A stretch of 64,000 nt of DNA, taken from positions 54,673 through 118,672 of the forward strand of contig JANQEJ010000251.1 of assembly GCA_028278425.1 (NCBI GenBank). Reading direction: 5' to 3'. Below are positions 17,501 to 26,687 of this stretch, piece after piece; positions within the stretch are counted from its first letter, which is position 1; every line of letters starts with the position of its first letter. The position numbers were made by a program, and so were the translations under genes. The notes beneath the pieces were generated by a model. It did not search any database and was not told the origin of the DNA. It saw only the letters and a program-made list of their open reading frames with translations. This DNA is from Planctomycetota bacterium (GTDB lineage Bacteria > Planctomycetota > UBA1135 > GCA-002686595).

Positions 17501-18946
17501 TCACGGCGACACCGCCCACTGCGCGAGGCTTCCGGGAAGAACGCCGCCGATCAGCGTGACGAGCGCCGCCAACGCCAGCGCCGCGGTCAGCGCGACGGGG
17601 AAGCGCGCGGGCGCGGTCTGGCGCGGCTCCTTCATGTACATGAGCACCGCGATCCGCATGTAGATGAAAGCCGACACCACGCTGCACGCGACCGCCAGCA
17701 CGGCGAGCACGACGTGGCCCTCCCGCACGGCGGCGACGATGACGACGAACTTCGCCGCGAAGCCGGCCGTCGGGGGAATCCCCGTGAGCGACAGCAGGAA
17801 GACGAGCATGAGCGCGGCGGTGACCGGCCGCTGCGCGGCCAGGCCCTCGTAGCCGTCGAGGCTCTCGCCGCGCTTGCCCAGCGCGATCACGACGCCGAAG
17901 GCGCCGAGCGTCATGAAGACGTAGAAGAAGGCGTAGGTCATCGTCGCGGAGACGCCGTCGGGCGTGCCCGCGATCAGGCCCAGGAGCGCGTAGCCCGCGT
18001 GGGAGATCGAGGAGTAGGCGAGCAGCCGCTTCACGTCGGTCTGCGCCAGCGCGAGGACGCTCCCCACGAGAATCGAGAGCGCCGCGAGCACGACGAGGAC
18101 CGGCGTCACGAAGTCCTTCTCCGGGCCGAAGGCGACGAGCGTCACCCGACCGAGGGCGGCGAGGCCGGCCGCCTTGGAGCCGGAGGCCAGGAAGGCCGCG
18201 ACCGGCGTCAGCGCGCCCTGGTAGGCGTCCGGCGCCCAGGCGTGGAACGGGACCGCGGCGATCTTGAACGCGAGGCCCGCGGCGACGAGCCCGATCGCGG
18301 CGAAGAGCAGGGGGCTCTCGCTCAACGAACGCTCCGCGAGCGTCGCCGCGATCGTGGCGTAGTCCGTGGCGCCGGTGATGCCGTAGGTCAGGCTGATCCC
18401 GAAGAGCAGGATCGCCGAGGCGAAGGAGCCGAGCAGGAAGTACTTGATCGCCGCCTCGTTCGACGCGGGCCGGTCCACCGCGATCCCGACGAGCACGAAG
18501 GAGCAGAGCGTCATCAGCTCCAGGCCCAGGTACAGCGTCAGGAGGTCGAGCGACGAGGCTGCGAGCATCATGCCCGTCGCCGCGAGCAGCAGCAGCGTGT
18601 GGTACTCCGCGTGCGGGATCTTCTCCGCGGCGATGGTCTTGCGCGCGACGAGCGTCGCGACGACCAGGACGGCCGCGACCAGCACCTTGAAGAACTGCGC
18701 GTACCCGTCCACGGCGAACATGCCGGCGAACCCGGTCGTCGCGCCGCGCGAGAGCACCCAGCACGACGCCGCGCCCGCCGCCAGCGCGGCGACGACCGTC
18801 ACGCGCCCGGCGACGGGCGATTGCCGGATCCCGCGCGCGAGGAGGAGGAGCACGAGCGACGCGACGACGAGGATCAGCTCGGGCAGCGCGAGGACCAGGT
18901 CGGCTCCCGTCACGAGTTGGTCAGCCTGAGGGACGAAGGCGATCAC
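17501..18946 (-). CDS. nuoN: NADH-quinone oxidoreductase subunit N (NuoN)
   Basis: A 481-residue antiporter-like membrane subunit with about 14 helices. Key features are the transmembrane Glu in LYLGLELMTLCSF, Lys in AFKIAAVPFHAWAPDAYQGA, and QTDVKRLLAYSSISHAGY, the proton-antiporter core signature. It starts at GTG 18946, overlapping the nuoM stop by GTGA. The YQGALTPV form, rather than the YxxAPTPV of other antiporter-like subunits, marks NuoN. Confidence 0.94.
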   Translation of the reverse strand: MIAFVPQADQLVTGADLVLALPELILVVASLVLLLLARGIRQSPVAGRVTVVAALAAGAASCWVLSRGATTGFAGMFAVDGYAQFFKVLVAAVLVVATLVARKTIAAEKIPHAEYHTLLLLAATGMMLAASSLDLLTLYLGLELMTLCSFVLVGIAVDRPASNEAAIKYFLLGSFASAILLFGISLTYGITGATDYATIAATLAERSLSESPLLFAAIGLVAAGLAFKIAAVPFHAWAPDAYQGALTPVAAFLASGSKAAGLAALGRVTLVAFGPEKDFVTPVLVVLAALSILVGSVLALAQTDVKRLLAYSSISHAGYALLGLIAGTPDGVSATMTYAFFYVFMTLGAFGVVIALGKRGESLDGYEGLAAQRPVTAALMLVFLLSLTGIPPTAGFAAKFVVIVAAVREGHVVLAVLAVACSVVSAFIYMRIAVLMYMKEPRQTAPARFPVALTAALALAALVTLIGGVLPGSLAQWAVSP

Positions 18947-20412
18947 GGTCCCGCTCCCAGGCTCAGAAGCTCCGCCACCGGAGCGTGAAGGAAGGAGAGC
19001 ACCGTCTCGGGGTGGAGCCCGAGGCCGACCGCGAGCAGGGCGAGCGGCGCGAGCGTCGCCAGCTCGCGAGCGTTGAGCTCGAGCTTGAGCGCCTGGAGCT
19101 TCGGCTTCGTCGCCCCCATGACGACGCGGTAGTACAGCCAGACGAGGTAAGCCGTCCCGAGGGCGACGCCCCAGATCGCCAGGGCCCCGAACCACGCCCC
19201 CGTCTCGAACGCGCCGCCGATGATGAGGAGCTCGCCGACGAACGAGTTCAGGCCCGGGAGACCGGCCGCGGCGAGGCAGAACAGCGCGAGCAGCGACGCG
19301 TACGCCGGCGCGACCTTGCCGACTCCGCCGTAGTCGGCGATCTCGCGCGTGTGCGTACGCTCGTAGATCATCCCGACGCAGAGGAAGAGCGCCGCGGAGA
19401 TGACGCCGTGGTTGATCATCTGGAGGACCGCGCCCTCGACGCCGTTCTGGTTGAGCGTGAAGATGCCGAGCGTGACGAAGCCCATGTGGCTGACGCTCGA
19501 GTAAGCGATCAGGCGCTTGACGTCCGTCTGGACGAGCGTGACGTACGCGCCGTAGACGATCGCGACCACGGAGACGACGAGCAGGAACGTCCGGAAGACC
19601 TCCACGCCGTCCGGCAGGATCGGCAGCGAGACGCGCAGGAAGCCGTACGCGCCCATCTTCAGGAGGATCCCGGCCAGGATCACGCTGCCCGCGGTCGGGG
19701 CTTCGGTGTGCGCGTTCGGCAGCCACGTGTGCACCGGGAACATCGGCACCTTGACCGCGAAGGCCGCGAGGAAGGCGGCGAAGAGCCACGCCTGCTCCTT
19801 CGATCCGAGCGCGTCGCGCGCGAGGACCAGCGCCTTGAAGTCCAGCGTGTCGCACGCGGTCTGGAGCGCGATCATGCCGACGAGCATCAACACGCTTCCG
19901 GCCAGCGTGAAGATCAGGAACTTGACGGCGGCGTAGACGCGGTCGGGACCTCCCCAGACTCCGATGAGGAGGAACATGGGCACGACCATGAGCTCCCAGA
20001 ACACGAAAAAGAGGAAGAGGTTGGACGCGGCGAAGAGCCCGATCATCGCCGTCTCCGCGACGAGGAGCGCCGCGTAGAACTCGCGCTCCCGCGTCTTGAC
20101 CGCCTTCCACGAGACCGTGACGCACAGGACGGTCAACACCGCCGACAGGAGGATGAACGGCAGGCTGATGCCGTCGACGCCCATGCCGTAGGCGACGTCC
20201 CACTCCGGGATCCACTCGGCGGTCTCGACGAACTGGAGCGCGGTCGACCCCCGGTCGAACTGCCAGTAGAGCGGTGCGACGACGGCGAGCGTCGCCAGCG
20301 TCGTGACCAGTCCGATCCAACGCGCCCGCCGCCCACCGCCGGCGAAGAGAGTCACGACCGCGCCCGCGAGGGGCAGGAACGTCGCGACGGTGAGCACGGG
20401 GTAACCGCTCAT
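18943..20412 (-). CDS. nuoM: NADH-quinone oxidoreductase subunit M (NuoM)
   Basis: A 489-residue antiporter-like proton-pumping subunit with about 14 helices. Typical NuoM segments are YGMGVDGISLPFILLSA, FVFWELMVVPMFLLIG (channel Glu), FPVHTWLPNAHTEAPTAGSV and QTDVKRLIAYSSVSHMG. It starts at ATG 20412, overlapping the upstream stop (ATGA). Length and motifs are standard for the family. Confidence 0.95.
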   Translation of the reverse strand: MSGYPVLTVATFLPLAGAVVTLFAGGGRRARWIGLVTTLATLAVVAPLYWQFDRGSTALQFVETAEWIPEWDVAYGMGVDGISLPFILLSAVLTVLCVTVSWKAVKTREREFYAALLVAETAMIGLFAASNLFLFFVFWELMVVPMFLLIGVWGGPDRVYAAVKFLIFTLAGSVLMLVGMIALQTACDTLDFKALVLARDALGSKEQAWLFAAFLAAFAVKVPMFPVHTWLPNAHTEAPTAGSVILAGILLKMGAYGFLRVSLPILPDGVEVFRTFLLVVSVVAIVYGAYVTLVQTDVKRLIAYSSVSHMGFVTLGIFTLNQNGVEGAVLQMINHGVISAALFLCVGMIYERTHTREIADYGGVGKVAPAYASLLALFCLAAAGLPGLNSFVGELLIIGGAFETGAWFGALAIWGVALGTAYLVWLYYRVVMGATKPKLQALKLELNARELATLAPLALLAVGLGLHPETVLSFLHAPVAELLSLGAGP

Positions 20413-22178
20413 GGGACGAGCAGCGCGAGGATGACGAGGAGGAGGAGACCGAGCCCCATCACCAGCGCGTAGTGCTGGGCGTGCCCGCTCACGAGCAGGC
20501 GCAGACCGCGGCTCAGGAGCTGGGTCAGACGCCCGAGGCCGACGAGGACGAAGTCGACGAGGCCGCTGTCGATCAGCCGGAAGATTCGCGCCGCGCCGAG
20601 AACGGGCGCGCGGATCACGACCTCGTAGATCTGGCCGACGATGCCGTACTCCAGCCGCGAGACCGGCCCGCGCATCAGCTTCGCGAACGCGGGTGCGCTC
20701 TTCCGGTAGAACCAGTCGGTGTCGACGCTGATCGTCGGCGTGGGATCGAGGTGCTTCAGCAGCAGGAAGAAGCCGAGCCCGGTGAAGGCCAGCATCCCGA
20801 GCGTCGCCGACACGTGGAGGAGCGTGTACGGCGCGTAGTCCGCCGCGAAGGGAAGGTGGCGGTACAGCAGCCCGGGGAAGATCCCGATCACCGTGCAGGC
20901 AATCGCGGCCAGCCCCATCGCGGCGAGCATGTTCTTCGGCGGCTCGCTCCCGCGCACCCCGCTGTCCTTGCCGAAGAACATGTAGTAGGGGAGCTTGAGC
21001 CCCGTGTGCAGGAACGTCCCCGCCGACGCGAGCGTGAGCATGAGGAAGATCGACAGCATGTGCTCCTCGCCCGCCGCCGAGACGATCATGGACTTGCTCA
21101 CGAAGCCGCTGAAGAGCGGCACGGCCGAGATCGCGAACGCGCCGATCATGTACAGGCCGAGCGTGATCGGCATCGTCTTGTAGAGCCCGCCCATCTCCGT
21201 CAGCTTGCGCTTCCCGGTCGTGTGTACGACCGCGGCGGCTCCCATGAAGAGCAGCGCCTTGTAGAGGATGTGCGCGAAGGCGTGCGCCGTCGCGCCGTTC
21301 AACGCGAGCTGCGTCCCGATCCCCACGGCGCACACCATGTAGCCGACCTGGCTGATGATGTGGTAGGCGAGCAGCCGCCGCCCGTCGTTCTCGAGCACGG
21401 CGTAAACCACGCCGTAGATCGCCATCACCGCGCCCAGCCAGATCAGGAGCTCGGTCTCGGGGAAGCCGCGGATCAGGACGTACACCGCCGACTTCGTGGT
21501 GAAGGCGGTCATGAACACGCCGCCGGTCACCGACGCCTGGGGGTACGCGTCGGGCAGCCACGCGCCGAGCGGCGGGACGGCGGCGTTCACGAGGAAGGCG
21601 GCGAGGATCAGCCACCAGGACGCGCTGAAGGCGACGTCCCGCATGTCCCCGAACGCGAGCGACCCGTCCGTCTCGAGCCAGTAGAGCAGGATCCCGGCGA
21701 GCAGCAGGAGCCCGCCGAAGACGTGGACCAGCAGATAGCGGAAGCCCGCCGCCACCGACCCCTCTTGACGGCCCAACCACACCAGGAGCGCGGACGAGAT
21801 CGCCATCAGCTCCCAGAACACGTAGAGCGACAGCAGGTCGCCCGCGAACGTGACGCCGAGCGCGCCGCCGGCGTACGTCAGCGCCGAGACGTGCTGGAAG
21901 TCGTCCTTCACGTGCAGCGCGAAGACCATCCCGAGGAAGGCCATCAGCGAGAACACGTAGGAGAAGACGAGGCTCAGCTTGTCGACGCGGCCGAAGGTCA
22001 GCTCCTGGCCGAGGAAGCTCACCTTCCCGTACTCGCCAGGCTCGGACAGGAAGCACAGGACCATCGCCGCCGCGGGCAGCGCGAGCATCGCCGCCTGCTT
22101 GAGCCGCCCGCGGAGGACCGGCAGGAGCCACGCGCCCGCGATGAGCAGCAGCCCGGGGTGCAGCCACTCAATCGTCAT
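20409..22178 (-). CDS. MrpD/NuoL-like antiporter subunit 2 of complex I
   Basis: A 589-residue polytopic proton-antiporter-family protein. The core includes YVFWELMAISSALLVWLG (channel Glu), GAWLPDAYPQASVTGGVFM, TAFTTKSAVYVLIRGF and ENDGRRLLAYHIISQVGYM. It lacks the usual NuoL start and has an extra C-terminal region of about 150 residues, beginning VDTDWFYRKSAPAF and ending in a hydrophobic helix. That extension recalls the NuoL tail, including its amphipathic lateral helix. It most resembles proteins called Na+/H+ antiporter subunit D in complex I clusters of other phyla. With no other nuoL present, it is the best candidate for the distal pump. The coupling ion cannot be read from sequence. 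Confidence 0.85.
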   Translation of the reverse strand: MTIEWLHPGLLLIAGAWLLPVLRGRLKQAAMLALPAAAMVLCFLSEPGEYGKVSFLGQELTFGRVDKLSLVFSYVFSLMAFLGMVFALHVKDDFQHVSALTYAGGALGVTFAGDLLSLYVFWELMAISSALLVWLGRQEGSVAAGFRYLLVHVFGGLLLLAGILLYWLETDGSLAFGDMRDVAFSASWWLILAAFLVNAAVPPLGAWLPDAYPQASVTGGVFMTAFTTKSAVYVLIRGFPETELLIWLGAVMAIYGVVYAVLENDGRRLLAYHIISQVGYMVCAVGIGTQLALNGATAHAFAHILYKALLFMGAAAVVHTTGKRKLTEMGGLYKTMPITLGLYMIGAFAISAVPLFSGFVSKSMIVSAAGEEHMLSIFLMLTLASAGTFLHTGLKLPYYMFFGKDSGVRGSEPPKNMLAAMGLAAIACTVIGIFPGLLYRHLPFAADYAPYTLLHVSATLGMLAFTGLGFFLLLKHLDPTPTISVDTDWFYRKSAPAFAKLMRGPVSRLEYGIVGQIYEVVIRAPVLGAARIFRLIDSGLVDFVLVGLGRLTQLLSRGLRLLVSGHAQHYALVMGLGLLLLVILALLVP

Positions 22179-22428
22179 AGTGGTCCTCCCGCTTCATGAG
22201 GAAGAGCTTCCCGATGAGCTTGGAGACGACGATGATCACCACGCACGAGAGCAGCCCGTAGAGCGAGCCGAAGGCCGGAAGGGCTTCGACCGCGAAGTGG
22301 TGGTGGGCGTCGGTAGCGAAGAGCACGACGAGCTCGAACACGACGACGAGCACGAGGACGGCGATCGACAGGCGCTTGATGCGCTTCAGGCGAACCGGGT
22401 CCTCGAGCTGTCGCTGCAGGAAGCTCAC
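22168..22428 (-). CDS. Small membrane protein between two antiporter-like subunits
   Basis: An 86-residue protein from GTG 22428 with two hydrophobic helices (RLSIAVLVLVVVFELVVLFA and SLYGLLSCVVIIVVSKLIG). They are joined by a His-rich loop (ATDAHHHFAVEALP), and the protein ends in a charged tail (MKREDHYDD). Its start overlaps the upstream antiporter stop (GTGA) and its end overlaps the next start by 11 nt, so it is translated as part of the operon. I do not know a named family. Placement between two MrpD-like subunits suggests an accessory or assembly subunit of the membrane arm, comparable in size to small Mrp subunits, but that is inference. Confidence 0.75.
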   Translation of the reverse strand: MSFLQRQLEDPVRLKRIKRLSIAVLVLVVVFELVVLFATDAHHHFAVEALPAFGSLYGLLSCVVIIVVSKLIGKLFLMKREDHYDD

Positions 22429-23894
22429 GGCATCACGCTCCCCGCGAGCTCGAGCACCGGGCCCGGGAACATGCCCAGGAGCAAGCTGGCCAGGGCGGTG
22501 ACCGCAAGCGGCGCGACCATCCACGGCCGCTCGCGGACCTCGTGTTGATCGGAAGGCGCCTCCTTCTCGAAGTAGGCCTTGTAGACGATCGGCCCGAGGT
22601 AGGCCGCGTTGAGGAGCGAGCTGACGAGCAGAACGGCGAGCAGGATCAGCTTGTCCGCCTCCACCGTTCCAAGCGCGAGATACCACTTGGAGACGAAGCC
22701 GCTCGTTGGAGGGATGCCGATGATGCTCAACGACGCGAGCGCGAAGGCGGCCATCGTCCACGGCATGCGCTTCGCCAGCCCGGAGAGCTGGCTGATCTCC
22801 GTCCGGTGCGTCGACGCGTAGATCGAGCCGGCGCAGAGGAACAGCGTGATCTTCGAGACCGCGTGGTTCGTGATGTGCGCTGTTCCGCCGAGCGCTCCGC
22901 TCGAGTTCAGGAGCGCCGCGCCGAGCACGATGTAGGAGAGCTGGCTGACCGTCGAGAACGCGAGCCGCGCCTTCAGGTTGTCCTGCCCGAGCGCGAGGAG
23001 CGATCCGACGACGATCGTCACCGCCGCGGCGACCAGCGCGAGGTCGTCCGCGCCGACCTCGCCCATCGCCTTCGGCCCGATGACGAAGAAGACGACGCGC
23101 AGCGTCGAGAAGACGCCGGTCTTGACGACCGCGACGGCGTGGAGGAGCGCGCTGACCGGCGTCGGCGCCACCATGGCGGCGGGGAGCCAACTGTGCAGCG
23201 GCATGACCGCGTTCTTGGCGAAGCCGAACAGGAAGAGCGCGAAGATCGCCAGGACGAGCCCGGGATTCGCGGTGACGTCGGCGGTCTCCAGGATCCCGCC
23301 CGCCCGGAAGTCGAGGTTCCCCGCCAGGTTGTACGTGAGGATGATCGCGCCGAGCAGGAACACCTTGGCCGCGCCGAGCAGGTAGATCACGTACTTGCGC
23401 GCGCCCGCCTTCGCCTCCGCCGTCTCCTTGTGCGCGACGAGGGGATAGGTGACCAGCGTCAGCGCCTCGTAGAAGAGGAACAGCGTGAAGAGGTTCGCCG
23501 CGAAGGCCACGCCGACCGTCGCGGAGAGCGCCAGCGCGAAGCACGCGAAGTAGCGCGTCTGCGCGTGCTCCTCGAGCGTGCGCATGTAGCCGATCGAGTA
23601 GCACGACGTCGCGATCCAGAGCAACGAGGCGCCCATCGCGAAGAGCGCGCCGAAGGCGTCGACGCGGAAGGCCAGCTCGATGCCCGGGAGGATGCGGAAG
23701 AGCGTGCCGCCCGGCGATTCGTCCGCCAGCACGTCGGGCAGGATGAACGCCGCGATGAGCCCCGCCATGACGACGCCCGCCGCGACGGACCAGAGCTCGC
23801 GCAGGTTGGCGCGGCGCTGTCCCGTGCAGGCGATGAGCAGCGCGCCCAACGCCGGTACCAGAACGACGATGAGGGGCGTCGCCGACGTCACCAT
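22425..23894 (-). CDS. MrpD-like antiporter subunit 1 of complex I
   Basis: A 489-residue polytopic antiporter-family protein. Features are [16 protein letters not shown] (channel Glu), [36 protein letters not shown] with channel Lys and His, and [34 protein letters not shown] is the typical NuoL/MrpA/MrpD helix-break sequence. ATG 23894 is used; GTG 23891 would give the GTGA overlap with nuoK common in this operon. At 489 residues it lacks the long C-terminal lateral helix of NuoL. It likely pumps protons or Na+ within complex I. Confidence 0.87.
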   Translation of the reverse strand: MVTSATPLIVVLVPALGALLIACTGQRRANLRELWSVAAGVVMAGLIAAFILPDVLADESPGGTLFRILPGIELAFRVDAFGALFAMGASLLWIATSCYSIGYMRTLEEHAQTRYFACFALALSATVGVAFAANLFTLFLFYEALTLVTYPLVAHKETAEAKAGARKYVIYLLGAAKVFLLGAIILTYNLAGNLDFRAGGILETADVTANPGLVLAIFALFLFGFAKNAVMPLHSWLPAAMVAPTPVSALLHAVAVVKTGVFSTLRVVFFVIGPKAMGEVGADDLALVAAAVTIVVGSLLALGQDNLKARLAFSTVSQLSYIVLGAALLNSSGALGGTAHITNHAVSKITLFLCAGSIYASTHRTEISQLSGLAKRMPWTMAAFALASLSIIGIPPTSGFVSKWYLALGTVEADKLILLAVLLVSSLLNAAYLGPIVYKAYFEKEAPSDQHEVRERPWMVAPLAVTALASLLLGMFPGPVLELAGSVMP

Positions 23895-24193
23895 TTCAAT
23901 CCGGTCAGGTCGGCCACCGCCGCTCCCGGCTTGTTCCTGTTGAGCGCGATCACGAGGCCGAGCCCGACGCCAGCCTCGGCCGCCGCAACCGCGATCACGA
24001 AGAGGGCTAGGATCTGGCCGGTCGGCTCGTCGAGATGCCGGCTGAAGCCGACCAGGCTCAGGTTGACGGCGTTCAGCATCACCTCGATCGACACGAGCAT
24101 CAGGATGATGTTGCGCCGGGCGAGGAAACCGAAGGCCCCGATCCCGAAGAGGATCGCGCTCAACCCGAGGACCCAATCGACCGAGACGATCAC
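23888..24193 (-). CDS. nuoK: NADH-quinone oxidoreductase subunit K (NuoK)
   Basis: A 101-residue subunit with three helices and the family signature [21 protein letters not shown], which holds the conserved channel Glu, plus a second acidic site in [17 protein letters not shown]. It starts at GTG 24193, overlapping the nuoJ stop (GTGA). Length is normal. Confidence 0.95.
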   Translation of the reverse strand: MIVSVDWVLGLSAILFGIGAFGFLARRNIILMLVSIEVMLNAVNLSLVGFSRHLDEPTGQILALFVIAVAAAEAGVGLGLVIALNRNKPGAAVADLTGLKW

Positions 24194-24714
24194 CTTTTCT
24201 CTCCTCTCTTTCGCGCGAGGACGACCGCGCCGACGATCGCGGCCAGGAGGACGAGGGACGCGATCTCGAACGGGAGCGCGAAGGGTCCGAAGAGCCCCTC
24301 GCCGAGGCCCGCGACGCTTCCGAGCGGGGGTCCTTCTCGTTCCGCCGCCTCGACCGCCGGCGGCAACGCCACGTCGGTCCGCGCCAGCCACGCGAGCGCC
24401 GCGAAGGAGAGCCCCACGAGCGCCGCGAACGGCCAGTGCCTCCCGAACCGCGGCCGCGCCTCCTCGTCCGGCAGGTTCAGGAGCATCACGACGAAGAGGT
24501 AGAAGATCAGGATCGCGCCCGCATAGATGATCACCTGCACCGCGGCGAGGAACTCCGCGTTCAAGAGCAGGAAGATGCCGGCCACGTGCATGAAGAGCGA
24601 CAGCACCCACAGCATGCTGTGCACCGGGTTCCGCCGCGTCACCGCGAGCAGCGCGCTCGCGACGCTCGCGAGCGCCAGGTAGGCGAAGACGAACTGTGCG
24701 AAGGTGAGCGACAT
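24190..24714 (-). CDS. nuoJ: NADH-quinone oxidoreductase subunit J (NuoJ)
   Basis: A 174-residue membrane subunit with five predicted helices. The conserved stretch [20 protein letters not shown] is followed by [26 protein letters not shown], which includes the NuoJ pi-bulge helix. Its ATG overlaps the CBS-gene stop by one base (TGATG). It is the first nuo gene of the operon, an unusual position. Confidence 0.94.
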   Translation of the reverse strand: MSLTFAQFVFAYLALASVASALLAVTRRNPVHSMLWVLSLFMHVAGIFLLLNAEFLAAVQVIIYAGAILIFYLFVVMLLNLPDEEARPRFGRHWPFAALVGLSFAALAWLARTDVALPPAVEAAEREGPPLGSVAGLGEGLFGPFALPFEIASLVLLAAIVGAVVLARKRGEKR

Positions 24715-25163
24715 CAACCGGGATAGTCGCCCGAGATGTAGTCCTCTAGGTCGTGGATCGTCCGGTCCTGCGCGGACATGATCCAGTTGACGAGGTCGCC
24801 CACCGACACCATCGCGACGACCGTCTCGCCTTCCATGACCGGAAGGTGCCGGCAGCGCTTGTCCGTCATGTGCTGCATGCACTCGTCGACCGTGGTCTTC
24901 AGCTCCACGGTGACGACGGGGCTCGTCATGATCTCGTGGACCTTCATCTCGCGCGACGTCCGTCCCACGAGGATCACCTTGCGCGCGTAGTCCCGCTCGG
25001 AGAACACGCCGACGAGCTTCGACCCGTCCATCACGACCAGCGCCCCGATCCCCTGCTTGGCCATCAACACCAGCGCCTCGTAGACGGTCGCGTCCGCGGC
25101 GATGGAGTAAACCTCTCGTCCCTTCTTCTTGATGATGAACTCGACCGGGTCGTGGAGTTTCAC
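24714..25163 (-). CDS. Two-CBS-domain protein heading the complex I operon
   Basis: A 149-residue soluble protein made of two CBS motifs, about residues 8-65 ([26 protein letters not shown]) and 76-133 ([25 protein letters not shown]). Such pairs bind adenine nucleotides and report energy or redox state. GTG 25163 is chosen because an ideal AAAGGAGGAGAG ribosome binding site precedes it, although the frame stays open 16 codons further. Its stop overlaps nuoJ by one base, so it is translationally coupled to complex I. A role in sensing AMP/ATP or NAD(H) for complex I is an inference from position; no partner domain is present. Confidence 0.88.
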   Translation of the reverse strand: MKLHDPVEFIIKKKGREVYSIAADATVYEALVLMAKQGIGALVVMDGSKLVGVFSERDYARKVILVGRTSREMKVHEIMTSPVVTVELKTTVDECMQHMTDKRCRHLPVMEGETVVAMVSVGDLVNWIMSAQDRTIHDLEDYISGDYPG

Positions 25164-25201
25164 CTCTCCTCCTTTGGGCAAGACGGGCTGGAAGCGCGCG
25201 A

Positions 25202-25207
25202 ACTGTA
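25202..25207 (-). promoter_or_regulatory. Candidate extended -10 of the complex I operon
   Basis: The minus strand reads TGCTACAGT, an extended -10 (TGn plus TACAGT), about 38 nt before the GTG of the first operon gene. No good -35 is seen, as is usual for extended -10 promoters. It is the most promoter-like sequence in the 123-nt gap. Confidence 0.3.
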
Positions 25208-25286
25208 GCACAGGGCGGGACCGCTTGGCTTCCGCCCGGTCCGCTCCCTAGAATGGCCGCGTCGAGCCGAGCGACCGGTCCGCGCG

Positions 25287-26522
25287 CTACAGCGAGGCGT
25301 CCAGCTCCACGAGCGGGGCGGGCTCGCTCAAGGTCGCGTTGCCGACCGTGTCGACGAAGAGCGCCTGGGAGTAGTACGTCAGCCCTTCGAAGCCCGGCGG
25401 GACGAAGGTCGTCACCGAAAACGCGAGCGCGCCGGTGGCGCCGAGGTTCCCGATCGGCAGCACGAGCGGCGCGCCCACGGCCAGCGGCCCCACGATCGCC
25501 GCGAACGGCTGGACCGCGGTCGCGGTCGAGAACGCGATCCACGCGAGGTCGTTAGGCTGGCCGGTCAACGTGACGCCGACCGCTTCGTTCGTCCGGACCG
25601 GCGAGGTCACCGCGTAGTCGCGCGCGGCCCACGCGGTCTGGTTCACGACGCCCGCGTCGACGATCAGCGCGACGCCGTCGAAACCGGGGTTGCAGGTTCC
25701 CCCGGGATCGCCGGTGACGTCTCCGGCGGGACCGCCGAGCACCGTCGTGTCGTAGAGGTCGGCCGCGGGGTTCGATCCGTCGAGGTGCAGGCCGGTGCCA
25801 CCGTCGCCCGCCGTGCCGGTGCAACCGAAGACCGGGCTTCCGCCCACGCTCGTTCCCTTGCCGCCCTGGATCGTCGAGCTCATCGCGAAGAGCGTCCCGC
25901 CGTTCAGCTCGACCCCGGTTCCGCCATCGAACGGCGCGCCGAGTCCCTGGTAGCCCCAGCCGCCGGTGATCGAGCTGTCGTAGACGTAGACGTCCGAGTC
26001 GGTCGCGCGCAGGCCGGGGTTGCCCGGTCCCGAGGCGAGGGTGCCGCCGTGGATCAGGCAGTCCACGAAGAAGACCGAGTCGCTGTCGCTCACGCCCACC
26101 ATGTGGGGGATCTGGTGGAACTTGGCCGCGGAGAGGCGGACGTCGTCGATCCAGACCGGACCGGCGTTGTTCGAGATCTCCAGTGCGCTGAAGGGATAGC
26201 CGGGTATCGGCGGCCCCGCGTCAAAGCCGCTCCACACCACCGACTGGCCGGCCGCGAGGTTCCGGACGACGAAGTTCCCCTCGTAGTCGACCAGCGCCCC
26301 CGCGTCGGCCGTGACCACGAGCGACTTGGCGTCGATCGTCACGTCCTCGACGTACTCGCCCGATCGAACGAGGACGATGTCCCCGTTCGCCGCGGCGGCC
26401 ACCGCGCTCGCGATCGAGGTGAAGTCGACCCCGGCGCCACCCGCGTCGTCGACGACGTGGACGTTTTGAGCCCAGAGGGGGACCGCGAGGGAGAGAAGCG
26501 CGACGCAGGAGCGAGGGAACAT
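25287..26522 (-). CDS. Secreted right-handed beta-helix-like protein
   Basis: A 411-residue protein with signal peptide MFPRSCVALLSLAVPLWAQ and a good AAAGGA ribosome binding site. The body begins with DDAGGAGVDFTSIASAVAAAANGDIVLVRSGEY, the usual entry of pectate-lyase-like/DUF1565-type beta-helices, followed by short beta turns (VYVYDSSITGGWGY, LFAMSSTIQGGKG). No catalytic residues of a polysaccharide lyase can be pointed to. The last about 110 residues are a separate beta module (VRTNEAVGVTLTGQPNDLAW...) like those ending other exported proteins of this window. It is downstream of the large lipoprotein gene but separated from it by a strong hairpin. Confidence 0.75.
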   Translation of the reverse strand: MFPRSCVALLSLAVPLWAQNVHVVDDAGGAGVDFTSIASAVAAAANGDIVLVRSGEYVEDVTIDAKSLVVTADAGALVDYEGNFVVRNLAAGQSVVWSGFDAGPPIPGYPFSALEISNNAGPVWIDDVRLSAAKFHQIPHMVGVSDSDSVFFVDCLIHGGTLASGPGNPGLRATDSDVYVYDSSITGGWGYQGLGAPFDGGTGVELNGGTLFAMSSTIQGGKGTSVGGSPVFGCTGTAGDGGTGLHLDGSNPAADLYDTTVLGGPAGDVTGDPGGTCNPGFDGVALIVDAGVVNQTAWAARDYAVTSPVRTNEAVGVTLTGQPNDLAWIAFSTATAVQPFAAIVGPLAVGAPLVLPIGNLGATGALAFSVTTFVPPGFEGLTYYSQALFVDTVGNATLSEPAPLVELDASL

Positions 26523-26645
26523 CGGAGAGTCCTTTTGCCAGGGGACCCCGGGGTGAGCCGGCCAGCCTCAGTCCACACCGTAAGGCGTCCCCGCAAAGCG
26601 CGCAAAAAAGGCTGCTTCCGACGAGCTCCGATGTCTTGGCATCAC

Positions 26646-26673
26646 GTCCCCCTCGCCCTTCGGCGAGGGGGAC
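26646..26673 (-). terminator. Perfect 12-bp hairpin after the lipoprotein gene
   Basis: A perfect inverted repeat (arms 26646-26657 and 26662-26673, 4-nt loop) starts 14 nt beyond the stop of the lipoprotein gene. The stem is GC-rich. The nearest T-run on the minus strand is about 40 nt further on, so it is a strong hairpin but not a textbook intrinsic terminator. Confidence 0.6.
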
Positions 26674-26687
26674 GAATGCTGGAGCAG

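Noticed and set aside
25249..25254. TAGAAT on the plus strand as a promoter
   Set aside because: No plus-strand gene follows; the next genes are all on the minus strand.
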